NCBI RefSeq assembly: GCF_028471945.1
Contig: NZ_CP110128.1
Coordinates: forward strand, 4,514,501-4,578,500
DNA length: 64,000 bases
DNA from: Pseudomonas sp. WJP1
GTDB taxonomy: Bacteria > Pseudomonadota > Gammaproteobacteria > Pseudomonadales > Pseudomonadaceae
Reading direction: 5' to 3'
Both the position numbers and the translations under genes were made by a program. Numbering within the stretch: position 1 is the first letter of the stretch; the number at the start of each line of letters is the position of its first letter. Below are positions 33,191-42,354 of the stretch, one piece after another. The notes beneath the pieces were generated by a model. That model was not told the origin of the DNA and made no database searches. It was given only the letters and a program-made list of their open reading frames with translations.

Positions 33191-34120
33191 TCAGTCCTCC
33201 AGCGCACGCACCCGCTCGTGGCGCTGCTGCTCTTCAGGCTGGGCGGACGATTGCAGGGTGAAGTCGAACTCGATTTCCGCAAAGCGACCGCTGACACCGT
33301 ACTGCGCTGCACGCGCCTGGTCATCGCTGAAGGTGATCTTGGCGATCAGCTCGTCGCGGGTGGCGTAGGCGAAATCGTCGTGCAGGTACTTCTCGCCATC
33401 CAGGTTGATCTGGGTGGTCAGGTGACGATGGTCCGGTGCGGAGATGAAGAAGTGCACGTGCGCCGGACGCTGGCCGTGACGGCCCAGTTGATCGAGCAGT
33501 TGCTGGGTCGGACCGTCCGGTGGGCAGCCGTAGCCCGACGGCACGATGCTGCGGAAACGGTAGCGGCCTTCGGCGTCGGTGACGATGCGGCGACGCAGGT
33601 TGAATTCCGACTGGGAAGCATCGAAGTACGAGTAGGTGCCGCCAGTGTTGGCGTGCCACACGTCCACGATGGCGCCAGTCAAAGGTTCGCCAGCGGTGTT
33701 GAACACACGGCCTTGCATGAACAGGGTCACACCTGGATCGACGCCGTCATCCAGGCGTGCTTCGCCTTGGGACAGCGGTGCACCGGCCACGTACAGCGGG
33801 CCTTCGATGGTGCGCGGGGTGCCACCGGATTTACCGGCCTGCTCGTCTTCCGCGTCCATCAGCAGGTCGAGGTAGTGCTCCAGGCCCAGGCCGGCCACCA
33901 CCAGCCCGGCTTCCTGGCGTGCACCCAGCACGTTCAGGTAGTTGACCGCTTTCCAGAACTCTTCCGGGGTGACGGCGAGGTCTTCGATGATGTTCACCGA
34001 ATCGCGCAGAATGCGGTAGATCAGGGCTTTGGTGCGCGCATCACCGGCATCGTTATGCAGGCCGCTGGCTTCTTCGAGAAATTTCTGGACTTCGGCAGTG
34101 TGGGAAATCTTGACGTTCAT
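33191..34120 (-). CDS. catA: Catechol 1,2-dioxygenase CatA
   Basis: Intradiol ring cleavage of catechol to cis,cis-muconate by non-haem Fe(III). 309 residues. The dimerising helical N-terminus is followed by the catalytic beta domain: GPLYVAGAP, IVDVWHANTGGTYS, IVPSGYGCPPDGP and RPAHVHFFISAP, which contain the Tyr and His iron ligands. Last gene of catBCA, 54 bases after catC. Confidence 0.96.
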   Translation of the reverse strand: MNVKISHTAEVQKFLEEASGLHNDAGDARTKALIYRILRDSVNIIEDLAVTPEEFWKAVNYLNVLGARQEAGLVVAGLGLEHYLDLLMDAEDEQAGKSGGTPRTIEGPLYVAGAPLSQGEARLDDGVDPGVTLFMQGRVFNTAGEPLTGAIVDVWHANTGGTYSYFDASQSEFNLRRRIVTDAEGRYRFRSIVPSGYGCPPDGPTQQLLDQLGRHGQRPAHVHFFISAPDHRHLTTQINLDGEKYLHDDFAYATRDELIAKITFSDDQARAAQYGVSGRFAEIEFDFTLQSSAQPEEQQRHERVRALED

Positions 34121-34174
34121 TTTACAGGTTCCTCATCTTGTAATTATTGGCATGGCGAACTGAACAGGCTGGGT

Positions 34175-34465
34175 TCAGCGGTCATCCTCGCGAATCGACG
34201 AAGGATGCCGGCACATCGCGGTGACTTCGATTGCCATGTACGGATACAGCGGCAGTTGCATGAGCAAATCGTGCAATTCCTGGACGCTGTCGACATCGAA
34301 CACGCTGTAGTTGGCGTAGAGCCCGGCGATGCGCCACAGGTGACGCCACTTGCCTTGGTCCTGCAGGCGCTGGGCCAGGGCTTTTTCGTCGGCCTTGAGC
34401 TGCGCGGCGCGTTCAGGGTTCATGTCGACCGGCAAATTCACGGTCATCTTTACGTGGAACAGCAT
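34175..34465 (-). CDS. catC: Muconolactone delta-isomerase CatC
   Basis: Converts muconolactone to 3-oxoadipate enol-lactone. 96 residues, the normal length, beginning MLFHVKMTVNLPVDMNP, with DEKALAQRLQDQGKWRHLWR and the active-site-containing YSVFDVDSVQELHDLL region. Lies 10 bases after catB. Confidence 0.96.
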   Translation of the reverse strand: MLFHVKMTVNLPVDMNPERAAQLKADEKALAQRLQDQGKWRHLWRIAGLYANYSVFDVDSVQELHDLLMQLPLYPYMAIEVTAMCRHPSSIREDDR

Positions 34466-34475
34466 AATGCTCTCC

Positions 34476-35621
34476 TCAGGCTTGATGAATGGTGGATGTC
34501 TTGTCGCGACGGAAAAACGCCAGGCGTTCTTCGTCCAGGTTCAGGCCCAGACCCGGGGTCTTGGGCACATGCAACTCGAAATCGCGGTAAACCAGCGGTT
34601 CGCTGAGAATGTCTTCGGTCAGCAGCAGCGGGCCGAACAGTTCGGTGTCCCACGCCAGTTTATTCAGGGTGACAAAGGCATGGGCTGAAGCCATGGTGCC
34701 GATGCCGCCTTCGAGCATGGTGCCGCCGTACAGGGCGATACCGGCCGCTTCGGCAATGGAGGCGGTGCGCAGCACAGCGCGCGGGCCGCCATTCTTGGCG
34801 ATCTTCAGGGCAAACACCGTGGCCGCGCCTTCGCGCGCCAGGTTGAATGCATCTTCCACGCACTCGATGGACTCGTCGGCCATGATCGGTGCCGGGCTCA
34901 TGGCATTCAGGCGGGTCATGCCAGCGCGGTTGTTGCGCGAGATCGGCTGTTCGATCAGGTCGATGCCGTTGGTGCCGAGGATGCGGCAGGCGCGCAAGGC
35001 GACGGCTTCGTCCCAGGCCTGGTTGACGTCGACCCGCACGCTGGCGCGATCGCCGAGGGCTTTCTTGATCGCAATCACGTGGGCGAGGTCGCGATTGACT
35101 TCGCCGGCACCGATTTTCAGCTTGAAGATGCGGTGGCGGCGCAGGTCGAGCATTTTTTCCGCTTCGGCGATGTCCTTTTCGGTGTCGCCGCTGGCCAGGG
35201 TCCAGGCCACGGGCAGCGAGTCACGTACGCGCCCGCCGAGCAATTCGCTGACCGGCAGGCCAAGACGCTTGCCCTGTGCATCCAGCAGTGCGGTTTCGAT
35301 GCCGGACTTGGCGAAGGTGTTGCCACGGATGCTGCGTTCCAGGCGCAACATCGCGGCATTGACGTTGCCGCTGTCCTGGCCGATCAACAACGGTGCGAAG
35401 TGCTTGTCGATGTTGGTCTTGATGCTGTCAGGGCTTTCGTTGCCATAGGCCAGGCCACCGATGGTGGTGGCTTCGCCGATGCCTTCGATGCCATCGGCGC
35501 AGCGCACGCGAATGACCACCAGGGTCTGGTTCTGCATGGTGTGCATCGCCAGCTTGTGCGGGCGGATGGTCGGCAGATCGACGATGATCGTCTCGATCGA
35601 TTCAATGGCTGTAGCAAGCAT
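34476..35621 (-). CDS. catB: Muconate cycloisomerase CatB
   Basis: Cyclises cis,cis-muconate to muconolactone. 381 residues of the enolase superfamily, with metal/acid-base motifs in the TIM barrel: KLKIGAG (Lys), VDVNQAWDE (Asp), IEQP (Glu) and ADES, followed by KIAKNGG. Start at 35621; upstream codons in the frame run into the catR promoter. First gene of catBCA, divergent from catR. Confidence 0.96.
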   Translation of the reverse strand: MLATAIESIETIIVDLPTIRPHKLAMHTMQNQTLVVIRVRCADGIEGIGEATTIGGLAYGNESPDSIKTNIDKHFAPLLIGQDSGNVNAAMLRLERSIRGNTFAKSGIETALLDAQGKRLGLPVSELLGGRVRDSLPVAWTLASGDTEKDIAEAEKMLDLRRHRIFKLKIGAGEVNRDLAHVIAIKKALGDRASVRVDVNQAWDEAVALRACRILGTNGIDLIEQPISRNNRAGMTRLNAMSPAPIMADESIECVEDAFNLAREGAATVFALKIAKNGGPRAVLRTASIAEAAGIALYGGTMLEGGIGTMASAHAFVTLNKLAWDTELFGPLLLTEDILSEPLVYRDFELHVPKTPGLGLNLDEERLAFFRRDKTSTIHQA

Positions 35622-35707
35622 TTCGATACCCGTCAGGTTCTTGAAGTTCTGGACCTGATTCTCATACGGCTTTTTCCGGGCGGCCAATATAGAATTGGTC
35701 TGGCTTG

Positions 35708-35722
35708 ATACCCTGAAGGTAT
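35708..35722. promoter_or_regulatory. CatR binding site between catB and catR
   Basis: ATACCCTGAAGGTAT is a dyad fitting the CatR/CatM/BenM recognition form ATAC-N7-GTAT and also a T-N11-A LysR box. It lies 27 bases before catR and 87 before catB, suited to activation of catBCA and repression of catR. Confidence 0.8.
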
Positions 35723-35748
35723 GCAAGCGCTCGATATCCGGAGGCCCC

Positions 35749-36645
35749 ATGGAACTGCGTCACCTGCGTTACTTTCAGGTGTTGGCTCAAACCCTCAATT
35801 TCACCCGCGCCGCCGAACGGCTGCACATCGCCCAGCCGCCCCTGAGCCGACAAATCCAGCAGCTGGAAGATGAACTGGGGGTGATGCTGCTCGAGCGTGG
35901 CCGACCGTTGAAGCTGACCGACGCCGGACGCTTCTTCCATGAGCACTCCACCGCCCTGCTCGACCAGTTGCACAAGGTCTGCGACAACACGCGGCGCATT
36001 GGCCTCGGGGAAAAGACCTGGCTGGGCATTGGCTTTGCGCCCTCGACGCTCTACGGCGTGTTGCCGCAACTGATTCGCCGCTTGCGCAGTGGCGAACCGC
36101 TGGAACTGGAACTCGGGCTGTCGGAGATGACCACGCTGCAGCAGGTGCAGGCGCTCAAGGCCGGGCGCATCGACGTTGGCTTCGGCCGCATCCGCATCGA
36201 CGACCCGGCCATCGTCCAGACCGTGCTCACTGAAGACCGCCTGGTGGCCGCCCTGCCCGCCGGTCACCCGCTGTTGGCCGGGCCCGTGAGCCTGCGCGAC
36301 CTGGCCAAAGAGCCGTTCGTGCTGTACCCCGGTAACCCGCGCCCCAGCTATGCCGACCACGTGATCGCGCTGTTCGAATCCTATGGGGTGAGCATCCATA
36401 TCGCGCAATGGACCAACGAGCTGCAGACGGCGATCGGGCTGGTGGGTGCCGGGATAGGGATCACGCTGGTGCCGGCCTCGGTGCAGTTGCTGCACCGCGA
36501 CGACATTGGATTCACTCCGCTGCTGGAAGACAACGCCACCTCACCGATCATTCTCAGTCGGCGGGTGGGCGATGTGTCACCGGGGTTGAACCATTGTTTG
36601 CGGATGATCGACGAGCTGCTGCCACAGGCGATCTTGCCCGTGTAG
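35749..36645 (+). CDS. catR: LysR-family regulator CatR
   Basis: Muconate-responsive activator of catBCA, 298 residues. Winged helix-turn-helix at residues 1-60 (LRHLRYFQVLAQTLNFTRAA, QPPLSRQIQQLEDELG). The effector domain follows, including LGLSEMTTLQQVQALKAGRI. Start behind GGAGG. Divergent from catB with the dyad at 35708. Confidence 0.95.
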   Translation: MELRHLRYFQVLAQTLNFTRAAERLHIAQPPLSRQIQQLEDELGVMLLERGRPLKLTDAGRFFHEHSTALLDQLHKVCDNTRRIGLGEKTWLGIGFAPSTLYGVLPQLIRRLRSGEPLELELGLSEMTTLQQVQALKAGRIDVGFGRIRIDDPAIVQTVLTEDRLVAALPAGHPLLAGPVSLRDLAKEPFVLYPGNPRPSYADHVIALFESYGVSIHIAQWTNELQTAIGLVGAGIGITLVPASVQLLHRDDIGFTPLLEDNATSPIILSRRVGDVSPGLNHCLRMIDELLPQAILPV

Positions 36646-36654
36646 GAGCGGTGT

Positions 36655-36894
36655 TCAGCCCGCGAATGCCCGGCGTCCGGCGCTCATCTCGGTGCGCAAT
36701 TCACCGATAAAGTCGGAAATGGCACGCACGCTGGTCAACTGCTCGGTTGATACACCGGCGATAAGCAGCTTGACTTGCCCGCTGGCGGGTTCATAGACCT
36801 CGATCCGCAGCAGCCCGCCGCTCTCCGTGCAGTCGCAAGACAGGGGCTCAAAACCGGACTCTACAATGTTGCAAAGGACTGAAATGGGAACCAT
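36655..36894 (-). CDS. DUF1652-family protein
   Basis: 79 residues starting MVPISVLCNIVESGFEPLSC behind GGAGG. Pattern ISxLCxIxExGFxPLSC, LLRIEVYEPASG, STEQLTSVRAISDFIGELR is typical of the Pseudomonas DUF1652 family, whose function is unknown. Convergent with catR, 9 bases apart. Confidence 0.8.
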   Translation of the reverse strand: MVPISVLCNIVESGFEPLSCDCTESGGLLRIEVYEPASGQVKLLIAGVSTEQLTSVRAISDFIGELRTEMSAGRRAFAG

Positions 36895-37004
36895 GACCGA
36901 CGCCTCCGTGGCAGTGAAACGGAATGGATCCGGTGAGAATAGACGCCATTTGCCGATTCTGCGCCAGTCAAAACTGTTAACTGCCTCGCATTTGCAGCCT
37001 TTGC

Positions 37005-37904
37005 TCAATGGCTATTGTCTTTCCAGATCCAGTTCCAGATCCCCGGCAACTGCGCCGGCTGTGAGCTGTCGCGCAGCGTGCGGGCCATGGCGGCCCGTTG
37101 CAGCGCGGCAGTATCGTCATAAAACGCCAATGGCGCGGTCCTGACACCCGTCGCCCGGGCGCTGTCGAGAAGGATCTGCAGGTATTCGCGAGTGTGCCGC
37201 GCGGTGTAGCGATTGAGGTCATGGAACGTCACCACCACCGGAATCACCCCGTCCACCACTGGCAGCTCGCCCCGGGCAATGCGTTCGCGCACTTCGGACA
37301 TCGATCGCAGCATATGGGCGCGGCGCCGGGGGCTGGCGTTGAAGCCCCAGATCTTGCCGTCATTGGCGCTCAGGTCGGTCAGCAGCACATGCAGGCCATG
37401 CTGCTGGTAAGCGGCGAAGGTGCGCTTGTCGTAGCTCCAGAATGGCGGGCGCAGCAGGGTCGGCGGCGCGCCGGTGATCGCGGCAATGTCGGCACACCCA
37501 TCGGTGAGCGCCTGTTCCAGTTCCTGCGCGTCCAGCGAGCGATGATTAGTGTGCGAAGGCGTGGCCGTGTGGAAGGCCAGGATGTGCCCGGCATCGCGCT
37601 CGCGGTGCATGACCGCCCGCCCGATTTCACTGTTGCCGGCCCGCGGGGCCCGGGTCTGCACGAAAAACACTGCCTTGATGCCGGGTTGCACGGGATTGAT
37701 CGCCAGGCTGTCGAGCACGGTTTCGGTCGGGTTCCAGAAACTCGAGGCGCTGGGGCCATCGTCGAAGGTCAGCAAAAAGCGGACCGGTGGTTGCGTGCGC
37801 AAAGCCTGTTCGGTTTGCGCGGTCATTTCAATGGGGGCGGCGATGCAGCCCAGCAGGCCGACTGCCATGGCGAACACCGATAGAACCTTGAACAACTGTT
37901 TCAT
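37005..37904 (-). CDS. Polysaccharide deacetylase-family lipoprotein
   Basis: 299 residues. Signal peptide with lipobox VGLLGC, so lipid-anchored on the periplasmic side. NodB-homology domain: FLLTFDDGPSA holds the catalytic and metal Asp; HTATPSHTNH supplies the two metal His; LRPPFW is motif 3; VVVTFHDLNR is motif 5. It likely removes acetyl groups from a cell-wall or exopolysaccharide amino sugar. The long GC-rich frame upstream is not coding. Start at 37904. Confidence 0.85.
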   Translation of the reverse strand: MKQLFKVLSVFAMAVGLLGCIAAPIEMTAQTEQALRTQPPVRFLLTFDDGPSASSFWNPTETVLDSLAINPVQPGIKAVFFVQTRAPRAGNSEIGRAVMHRERDAGHILAFHTATPSHTNHRSLDAQELEQALTDGCADIAAITGAPPTLLRPPFWSYDKRTFAAYQQHGLHVLLTDLSANDGKIWGFNASPRRRAHMLRSMSEVRERIARGELPVVDGVIPVVVTFHDLNRYTARHTREYLQILLDSARATGVRTAPLAFYDDTAALQRAAMARTLRDSSQPAQLPGIWNWIWKDNSH

Positions 37905-37999
37905 GTTTTGCCTTGCACCAGACCGTGATCCGCGCAGCCGCGGGCCGAGGTTGGATAAGGTACACAGTGTTTGGTTCCGGCGCTCGCCAAGGCAGCGGT

Positions 38000-38947
38000 T
38001 CAGTTCGCCAGTGCCTGCTGGAACGAATGATCGATGATCGGTGCGGTGGCAAGCTCGGCCGGCAGCGCCTTGACCTTGAACAGGAAGTCGGCGGTGTGCT
38101 GCAGATCCCCGGCTGCCTGGGCGTCCACCGGGCCGACGGTCAGGTGGGCCTGGCGCAACCAGTGGCGGGACACGTTCTGGTCGAGATTGGCCTTCTTCGC
38201 CCACAGGTCAGCGTATTCGTCAGTGTGGTTATCGACCCAGGCCCGGGCCTTTTTCAGACGCCCGAGGAAGTCGGCAATGGCTTCGCGCTTGCTGTCGATC
38301 GAAGGGGTAGAGGCGGCGATGGCACTCAGGCCGGGCATCAGGTTCTTTGCGGTGAGGATGGGCCGCGCGCCGGAGAACAGGATCTGCTGGGAAATGTACG
38401 GTTCCCAGACCGGGAAGGCGTCGATACTGCCCTGGGGCAACGCAGCGGCCGCATCGATCGGCATCAGCTTGATGAAATCGACATAGTCCTGCGGGAGGTT
38501 GGCCTGTTCCAAGGCGCGCAAGGTCAGTTGCTGGCTCCAGGCACCCGGCCAATAGGCGACTTTCTTGCCCTTGAGATCAGCGATGGTTTTCACCGGCGAG
38601 TCCTTGGGCACCAGCAAGGCGATGGTGTCCGGGTTCTGCCGCGACACCCCGATCAGCTTGACCGGCGCCTGTTTGGCGGCCAGGAACAGAAAGCCCGAAT
38701 CGCCCAGAAAGCCCAGGTCCAATGCACCGGTACTCAAGGCTTCGGCCAGCGGCGCGGCAGCCTGGAAGTGTTTCCAGTCGACGGTATAGGGCGCGCCTTT
38801 CAACACACCGGACGCTTCGACCGAGGCACGAATGTTGTAGTAGTTCTGATCGCCGACATGCAGGACGACAGGTTCGCTGGCGTAGGCCAGTGGCGCGGCA
38901 AACAGGGCGCTGGTCAACAGACCGCGCAGCAATCGGGACAGGTTCAT
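38000..38947 (-). CDS. Aliphatic-sulfonate-type ABC substrate-binding protein (SsuA-like)
   Basis: 315 residues. Signal peptide ends LAYASEP. Type II binding protein: VGDQNYYNIRASVEASG, EALSTGALDLGFLGDSG, LKGKKVAYWPGAWSQQLTLR, GSIDAFPVWEPY. It probably captures sulfonates, sulfate esters or taurine-like compounds. No ssuBC-type permease or ATPase lies next to it; the following gene is a deacetylase. Start behind AAGGAGC. Confidence 0.85.
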   Translation of the reverse strand: MNLSRLLRGLLTSALFAAPLAYASEPVVLHVGDQNYYNIRASVEASGVLKGAPYTVDWKHFQAAAPLAEALSTGALDLGFLGDSGFLFLAAKQAPVKLIGVSRQNPDTIALLVPKDSPVKTIADLKGKKVAYWPGAWSQQLTLRALEQANLPQDYVDFIKLMPIDAAAALPQGSIDAFPVWEPYISQQILFSGARPILTAKNLMPGLSAIAASTPSIDSKREAIADFLGRLKKARAWVDNHTDEYADLWAKKANLDQNVSRHWLRQAHLTVGPVDAQAAGDLQHTADFLFKVKALPAELATAPIIDHSFQQALAN

Positions 38948-39145
38948 CCGGGGCTCCTTGAGGTTCATTTATTTAGACCATAAAGGCCTTAATAAATAAT
39001 TTTAAATACCCTTTTCGCATAAGCTCATGACCCGTTGCACACAGTGTTTGCGCAGCAACAACGACTCGACAGAGTGCGTTCTGCCGGACACCCGCCCCTG
39101 GGTTCAAACCTCTATGCTGAACACTCCAAACGGAGGGTTCGATCG

Positions 39146-39829
39146 ATGTGCGGACGCTTGTCGCAATACAGGGGCATTCACGATTTCGTGGCGGTGCTGA
39201 GCATTCCCGACGCCTTGATCAACCACGTCGGCGATCAGCCACTGGGCCGCTATAACGCCGCGCCCACCACCCAGCTCGCGCTGTTGCACCTGGAGAGCGA
39301 TGGCCTGCACGCCGACCCGCAGCGCTGGGGCTGGCGACCGCACTGGGCGAAGGATCGTGCGGCGCCGATCAATGCGCGCGTCGAGAAAGTCGCCCACGGC
39401 CCGTTCTTTAGAGCCATCTGGCCCCATCGCGCCATCTGCCCGGTGGACAACTGGTTCGAATGGGTCGATGCCGGGGATGGCACGCGACTACCCTGGCTGA
39501 TTCGCCGACGTGACCAGGGGCCGGTCTTCTGCGCGGCGATCGGGCAATTCCCGGTGGGCGGCGCAGCCCCCAGGGACGATGACGGCTTTGTCATCATCAC
39601 CGCCGATAGCGCGGGCGGCATGCTGGACGTGCATGACCGCCGACCGGTGGTGTTCAGCGCAGAACTGGCACGCGAATGGCTGGACCCGGCGACGCCCAGG
39701 GAACGTGCCGAGCAAATGGTGCTGCTGCAGGGGGAAGACAGTGATGCTTTCGAGTGGTACCGGGTCGATAAGGCCGTGGGCAATGTCAGGAATCAGGGGG
39801 CTGGGTTGATTGACACTTTGAAGGCATAA
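39146..39829 (+). CDS. SRAP-family DNA-protein crosslink protein (YedK/HMCES-like)
   Basis: 227 residues. Begins MCGRLS, exposing Cys2, which crosslinks to abasic sites in single-stranded DNA. Further SRAP motifs: RYNAAPTTQL, INARVEKVAHGPFFR, RAICPVDNWFEW (catalytic Glu region), and VHDRRPVV with the conserved His. Protects abasic sites during replication. Stand-alone gene; start at 39146. Confidence 0.93.
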   Translation: MCGRLSQYRGIHDFVAVLSIPDALINHVGDQPLGRYNAAPTTQLALLHLESDGLHADPQRWGWRPHWAKDRAAPINARVEKVAHGPFFRAIWPHRAICPVDNWFEWVDAGDGTRLPWLIRRRDQGPVFCAAIGQFPVGGAAPRDDDGFVIITADSAGGMLDVHDRRPVVFSAELAREWLDPATPRERAEQMVLLQGEDSDAFEWYRVDKAVGNVRNQGAGLIDTLKA

Positions 39830-39995
39830 AACATGTATAGAAACATGGCATTTTGATGCTCCCACCGCTTGTCAGACGACATCAGGCACTTACATACAAT
39901 TGTCAGTGTCGAGGCTAGGATTCGCGCCGTATTTTCCAGCGGCATCCCCAGTTGACCAAAGAGTCAGCAACTAAGGAAACTCCATACAACAAACC

Positions 39996-40280
39996 TTGCA
40001 GAGAACTCAATTGCGCGACGATTTTACAAATAATCAAGTCGCAAGTCTGGTGTGCATTTATCTTACAAAGACAGAGCACTACCAACTCGACCATTTCATT
40101 GGGCAGTACATACAATCGCGTAATCTGCTTTCAATTCCCGATATCAAACAGGTGCTGGGTTCAATCCTCGAACGCTATCCAGGCAAAGCCCCGGTCATGG
40201 TTAATGAGTTGAACGCGTGGATCGACAGGAACCTGGGTTATCGGGCTACTCATCCCGACTTTTCGCAGTTGCTGGAATAA
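39996..40280 (+). CDS. Hypothetical protein, about 94 residues, AT-richer
   Basis: Frame starting with TTG (39996, or TTG at 40011 behind GAGAA). An in-frame stop at 39972 rules out anything longer, and no ATG lies near the start. Protein has a helical pattern: LVCIYLTKTEHYQLDHF, PDIKQVLGSILERYPGKAPV, LNAWIDRNLGYRATHPDF. Base composition is clearly more AT-rich than neighbours, which suggests transfer. Family not recognised. Confidence 0.5.
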   Translation: MQRTQLRDDFTNNQVASLVCIYLTKTEHYQLDHFIGQYIQSRNLLSIPDIKQVLGSILERYPGKAPVMVNELNAWIDRNLGYRATHPDFSQLLE

Positions 40281-40353
40281 GCTCGAAGCCCCCGCTCGAT
40301 GCGCAATGCTGTTCACTTAGGCATGGGGGTTGAATAGGGATTGGAAGGGGGGG

Positions 40354-41113
40354 CATATCCATTGCTGCGGTAACGGCCACTTAGGGTTTCGCCCTTACGG
40401 CGACTCACTTTTTCAAACGCCAAAAAGTAAGCAAAAGGCTTTGCCCCACCACTCGGTGCCTCGCTAGGGCTCGGCATGCCCTCTCTCCGGCATTGCTCCG
40501 TGGGTCGCCGCGATGGGCCATCCATGGCCCAGCGCGGCTAAACCGGCGTCCTGCCGGTTTCCCCACTGCGCAATGCCTGCGTTCGGCCAGCGTGGTTAAC
40601 GGGGCACCCAGATCAAAAACAAAAGCGAGGCGGCCTGACAGCCGACCTGACTTTTGCAGATACCCTAATCCCCTGTAGGAGCCAGCGGTGCGGCGATCCG
40701 ACTTGCCGGCGAACCAGACGCTGCGGTGTATCTGTTGTACCGCATTATCGTTCTTCGCCGGCAAGCCTGGCTCCTACAGGGGGGAACGCGTACGGCTCCC
40801 GATCAGGTCGGCTTTAAGGCCGCCTCGCTTTTGCGTTTGATCTTGATCTGGCTTTTTATTTTCTTGCCCCATCGAGAGGCCGAGTGGAGGTTCTGCGCAG
40901 TGGGTAAACCGGCAGGACGCCGGTTTAGCCGCGCTGGGCCAGGGATGGCCCAGCGCGGCGGGCCCACGGAGCAGGACCGGAGCGAGGGTATGCCGAGCAT
41001 TAGCGAGGCACCGAACGCCAGGGGCAAGAGCCCTTGGTTACTTGGGGCTCTTCCAAGTGACTCGCCGTAAGGGCGAAACCCTAAGTGGCCGTTACCGCAG
41101 CAACGGATATACA
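40354..41113. repeat. Composite inverted repeat, copy 3 (A-arm left, B-arm right)
   Basis: Intact 760-bp copy. Outer ends are CATATCCATTGCTGCGGTAA and its approximate inverse (TTACCGCAGCAACGGATATA). The A-arm contains CAGCGTGGTTAACGGGGCAC; the core REP pair is at about 40673-40780; the B-arm contains CCCATCGAGAGGCCGAGTGG. The junctions are AAAGCGAGGCGGCCTGACAG and its near-inverse. Noncoding. Confidence 0.85.
40673..40780. repeat. REP pair at the core of composite repeat copy 3
   Basis: Left TGTAGGAGCCAGCGGTGCGG, right CGGCAAGCCTGGCTCCTACA. The two units are of different subtypes here, unlike copy 2, which suggests exchange of one half. Confidence 0.8.
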
Positions 41114-41132
41114 CCCAATCCAAATATGTCAC

Positions 41133-41276
41133 TCAGAACTTGCGGTCAGGCTCCGACAACTCTCTGCTGTCGTCATGCTTCCACGTCTGCTCCGAATGTT
41201 TTTGCTCTTCGATTTCTTCTTCCGTCGGTTCATCCTCATCTTCTTCGAGATCCAGCGGCTTTTGCTCTGTTGCCAT
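41133..41276 (-). CDS. Small acidic protein, 47 residues
   Basis: MATEQKPLDLEEDEDEPTEE begins a 47-residue, strongly acidic, probably disordered protein, with a charged C-terminus (DDSRELSEPDRKF). Start at 41276 behind GAGAGGTGA; the same frame runs further upstream without a start signal. Begins close beside composite repeat copy 3. Function unknown. Confidence 0.65.
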   Translation of the reverse strand: MATEQKPLDLEEDEDEPTEEEIEEQKHSEQTWKHDDSRELSEPDRKF

Positions 41277-41344
41277 GGGTTCACCTCTCTTCCTGAAGGG
41301 ATCGGTCATCAACTTTAAGCGTAGAACAATTTCCCCTGCCCGGC

Positions 41345-41659
41345 TCACAGCCACCAACGCAGCAAAAAGAAAAAGCCCATGCTCAACAGCATGCTGAGCA
41401 AGGTATTGCGGGTGTACAGCACCAGCCCAACGGCCACCAGCGAACTGATCAGGTAGGGATTGTCCCATTGCAGGTTCAGCTGCTTGTCCGGCATGAACAC
41501 GATCGGTCCGCAGATCGCCGTCAACATGCCCGGCACGGCAAATCCGAGGAACTGCCGGGCATTGCTGCTCAAGCGCAGCGGCAGGCGCGGTTCCAGGAAT
41601 ACATAGCGGTTGAGAAACACCAGGACGCCCATGCCGATAATCACTGCCCAGACCATCAT
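41345..41659 (-). CDS. AzlD-family membrane protein
   Basis: 104-residue small subunit of a branched-chain amino-acid exporter pair. Four hydrophobic segments. RYVFLEPRLPLRLS, GFAVPGMLTAICGPIVF and LLSMLLSMGFFFLLRW fit AzlD. Its start (41659) overlaps the end of the azlC-like gene (41656), as is standard. Start behind AGGGAG. Confidence 0.88.
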   Translation of the reverse strand: MMVWAVIIGMGVLVFLNRYVFLEPRLPLRLSSNARQFLGFAVPGMLTAICGPIVFMPDKQLNLQWDNPYLISSLVAVGLVLYTRNTLLSMLLSMGFFFLLRWWL

Positions 41660-42354
41660 GTGCGCGCTCCCTGGAATTTGTTGCAGATAAACCCGGCGGT
41701 CATGCCGGCAAGTCCCGACAGCACCAGGGCCGAGCCCCATTGCCAGTAGCTGAACAGCACCGAGCAGAACAGCGAGACCGCGACACAGACCACCGTCGGC
41801 ACATTGCGCACCACCGGGGTGATCAGGGCGATGAAGGTGGCGGCGATGGAGAAGTCCAGCCCCAGGTGTTCCAGGCCCGGAATGCTACTGCCCAGCACGA
41901 TGCCCGCCAGGGTGAAGAGGTTCCAGGCCACGTAGAACGTCAGGCCGACACCCAGGGCGTACCAGCGATCGAACTGTTGCTTGTCGTGCTGGCTGGTCAG
42001 GGCGAACAGTTCATCGGTGAGCAAAAAGCCCAGCCCCGCTCGCCAGCGACCCGGCAACGGCGAGATCACCGAACGCATGCTCATCCCGTAGAGCAGATGC
42101 TGGGAGGTCAGCAACAAGGTGGTCAGCAGGATCGAAAAAATCCCGGCCCCGCCCTTGAGCATGCCGATGGCCACCAGCTGCGCGGCGCCGGCAAACACGA
42201 TGCTCGACAAGCCCTGGCCTTGCAGGGGCGTGAGGTTGGCTTCGATGGCCATGGAACCCGCCAGCAGGCCCCAGGGTGCCGTCGCCAGGGATAACGGCAT
42301 GATCGCCACGGCGCCACGCAAGAATGCGCTGCGCGGCAAGAGTGAATTGGACAT
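41656..42354 (-). CDS. AzlC-family branched-chain amino acid exporter subunit
   Basis: 232-residue large subunit with about five to six membrane segments. AzlC patterns: GAVAIMPLSLATAPWGLLAG, FAGAAQLVAIGML, LTSQHLLYGMSMRS, GFLLTDELFAL. Exports branched-chain or related amino acids with the AzlD-like partner. Start at 42354; a longer frame upstream has no support. Confidence 0.9.
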   Translation of the reverse strand: MSNSLLPRSAFLRGAVAIMPLSLATAPWGLLAGSMAIEANLTPLQGQGLSSIVFAGAAQLVAIGMLKGGAGIFSILLTTLLLTSQHLLYGMSMRSVISPLPGRWRAGLGFLLTDELFALTSQHDKQQFDRWYALGVGLTFYVAWNLFTLAGIVLGSSIPGLEHLGLDFSIAATFIALITPVVRNVPTVVCVAVSLFCSVLFSYWQWGSALVLSGLAGMTAGFICNKFQGART

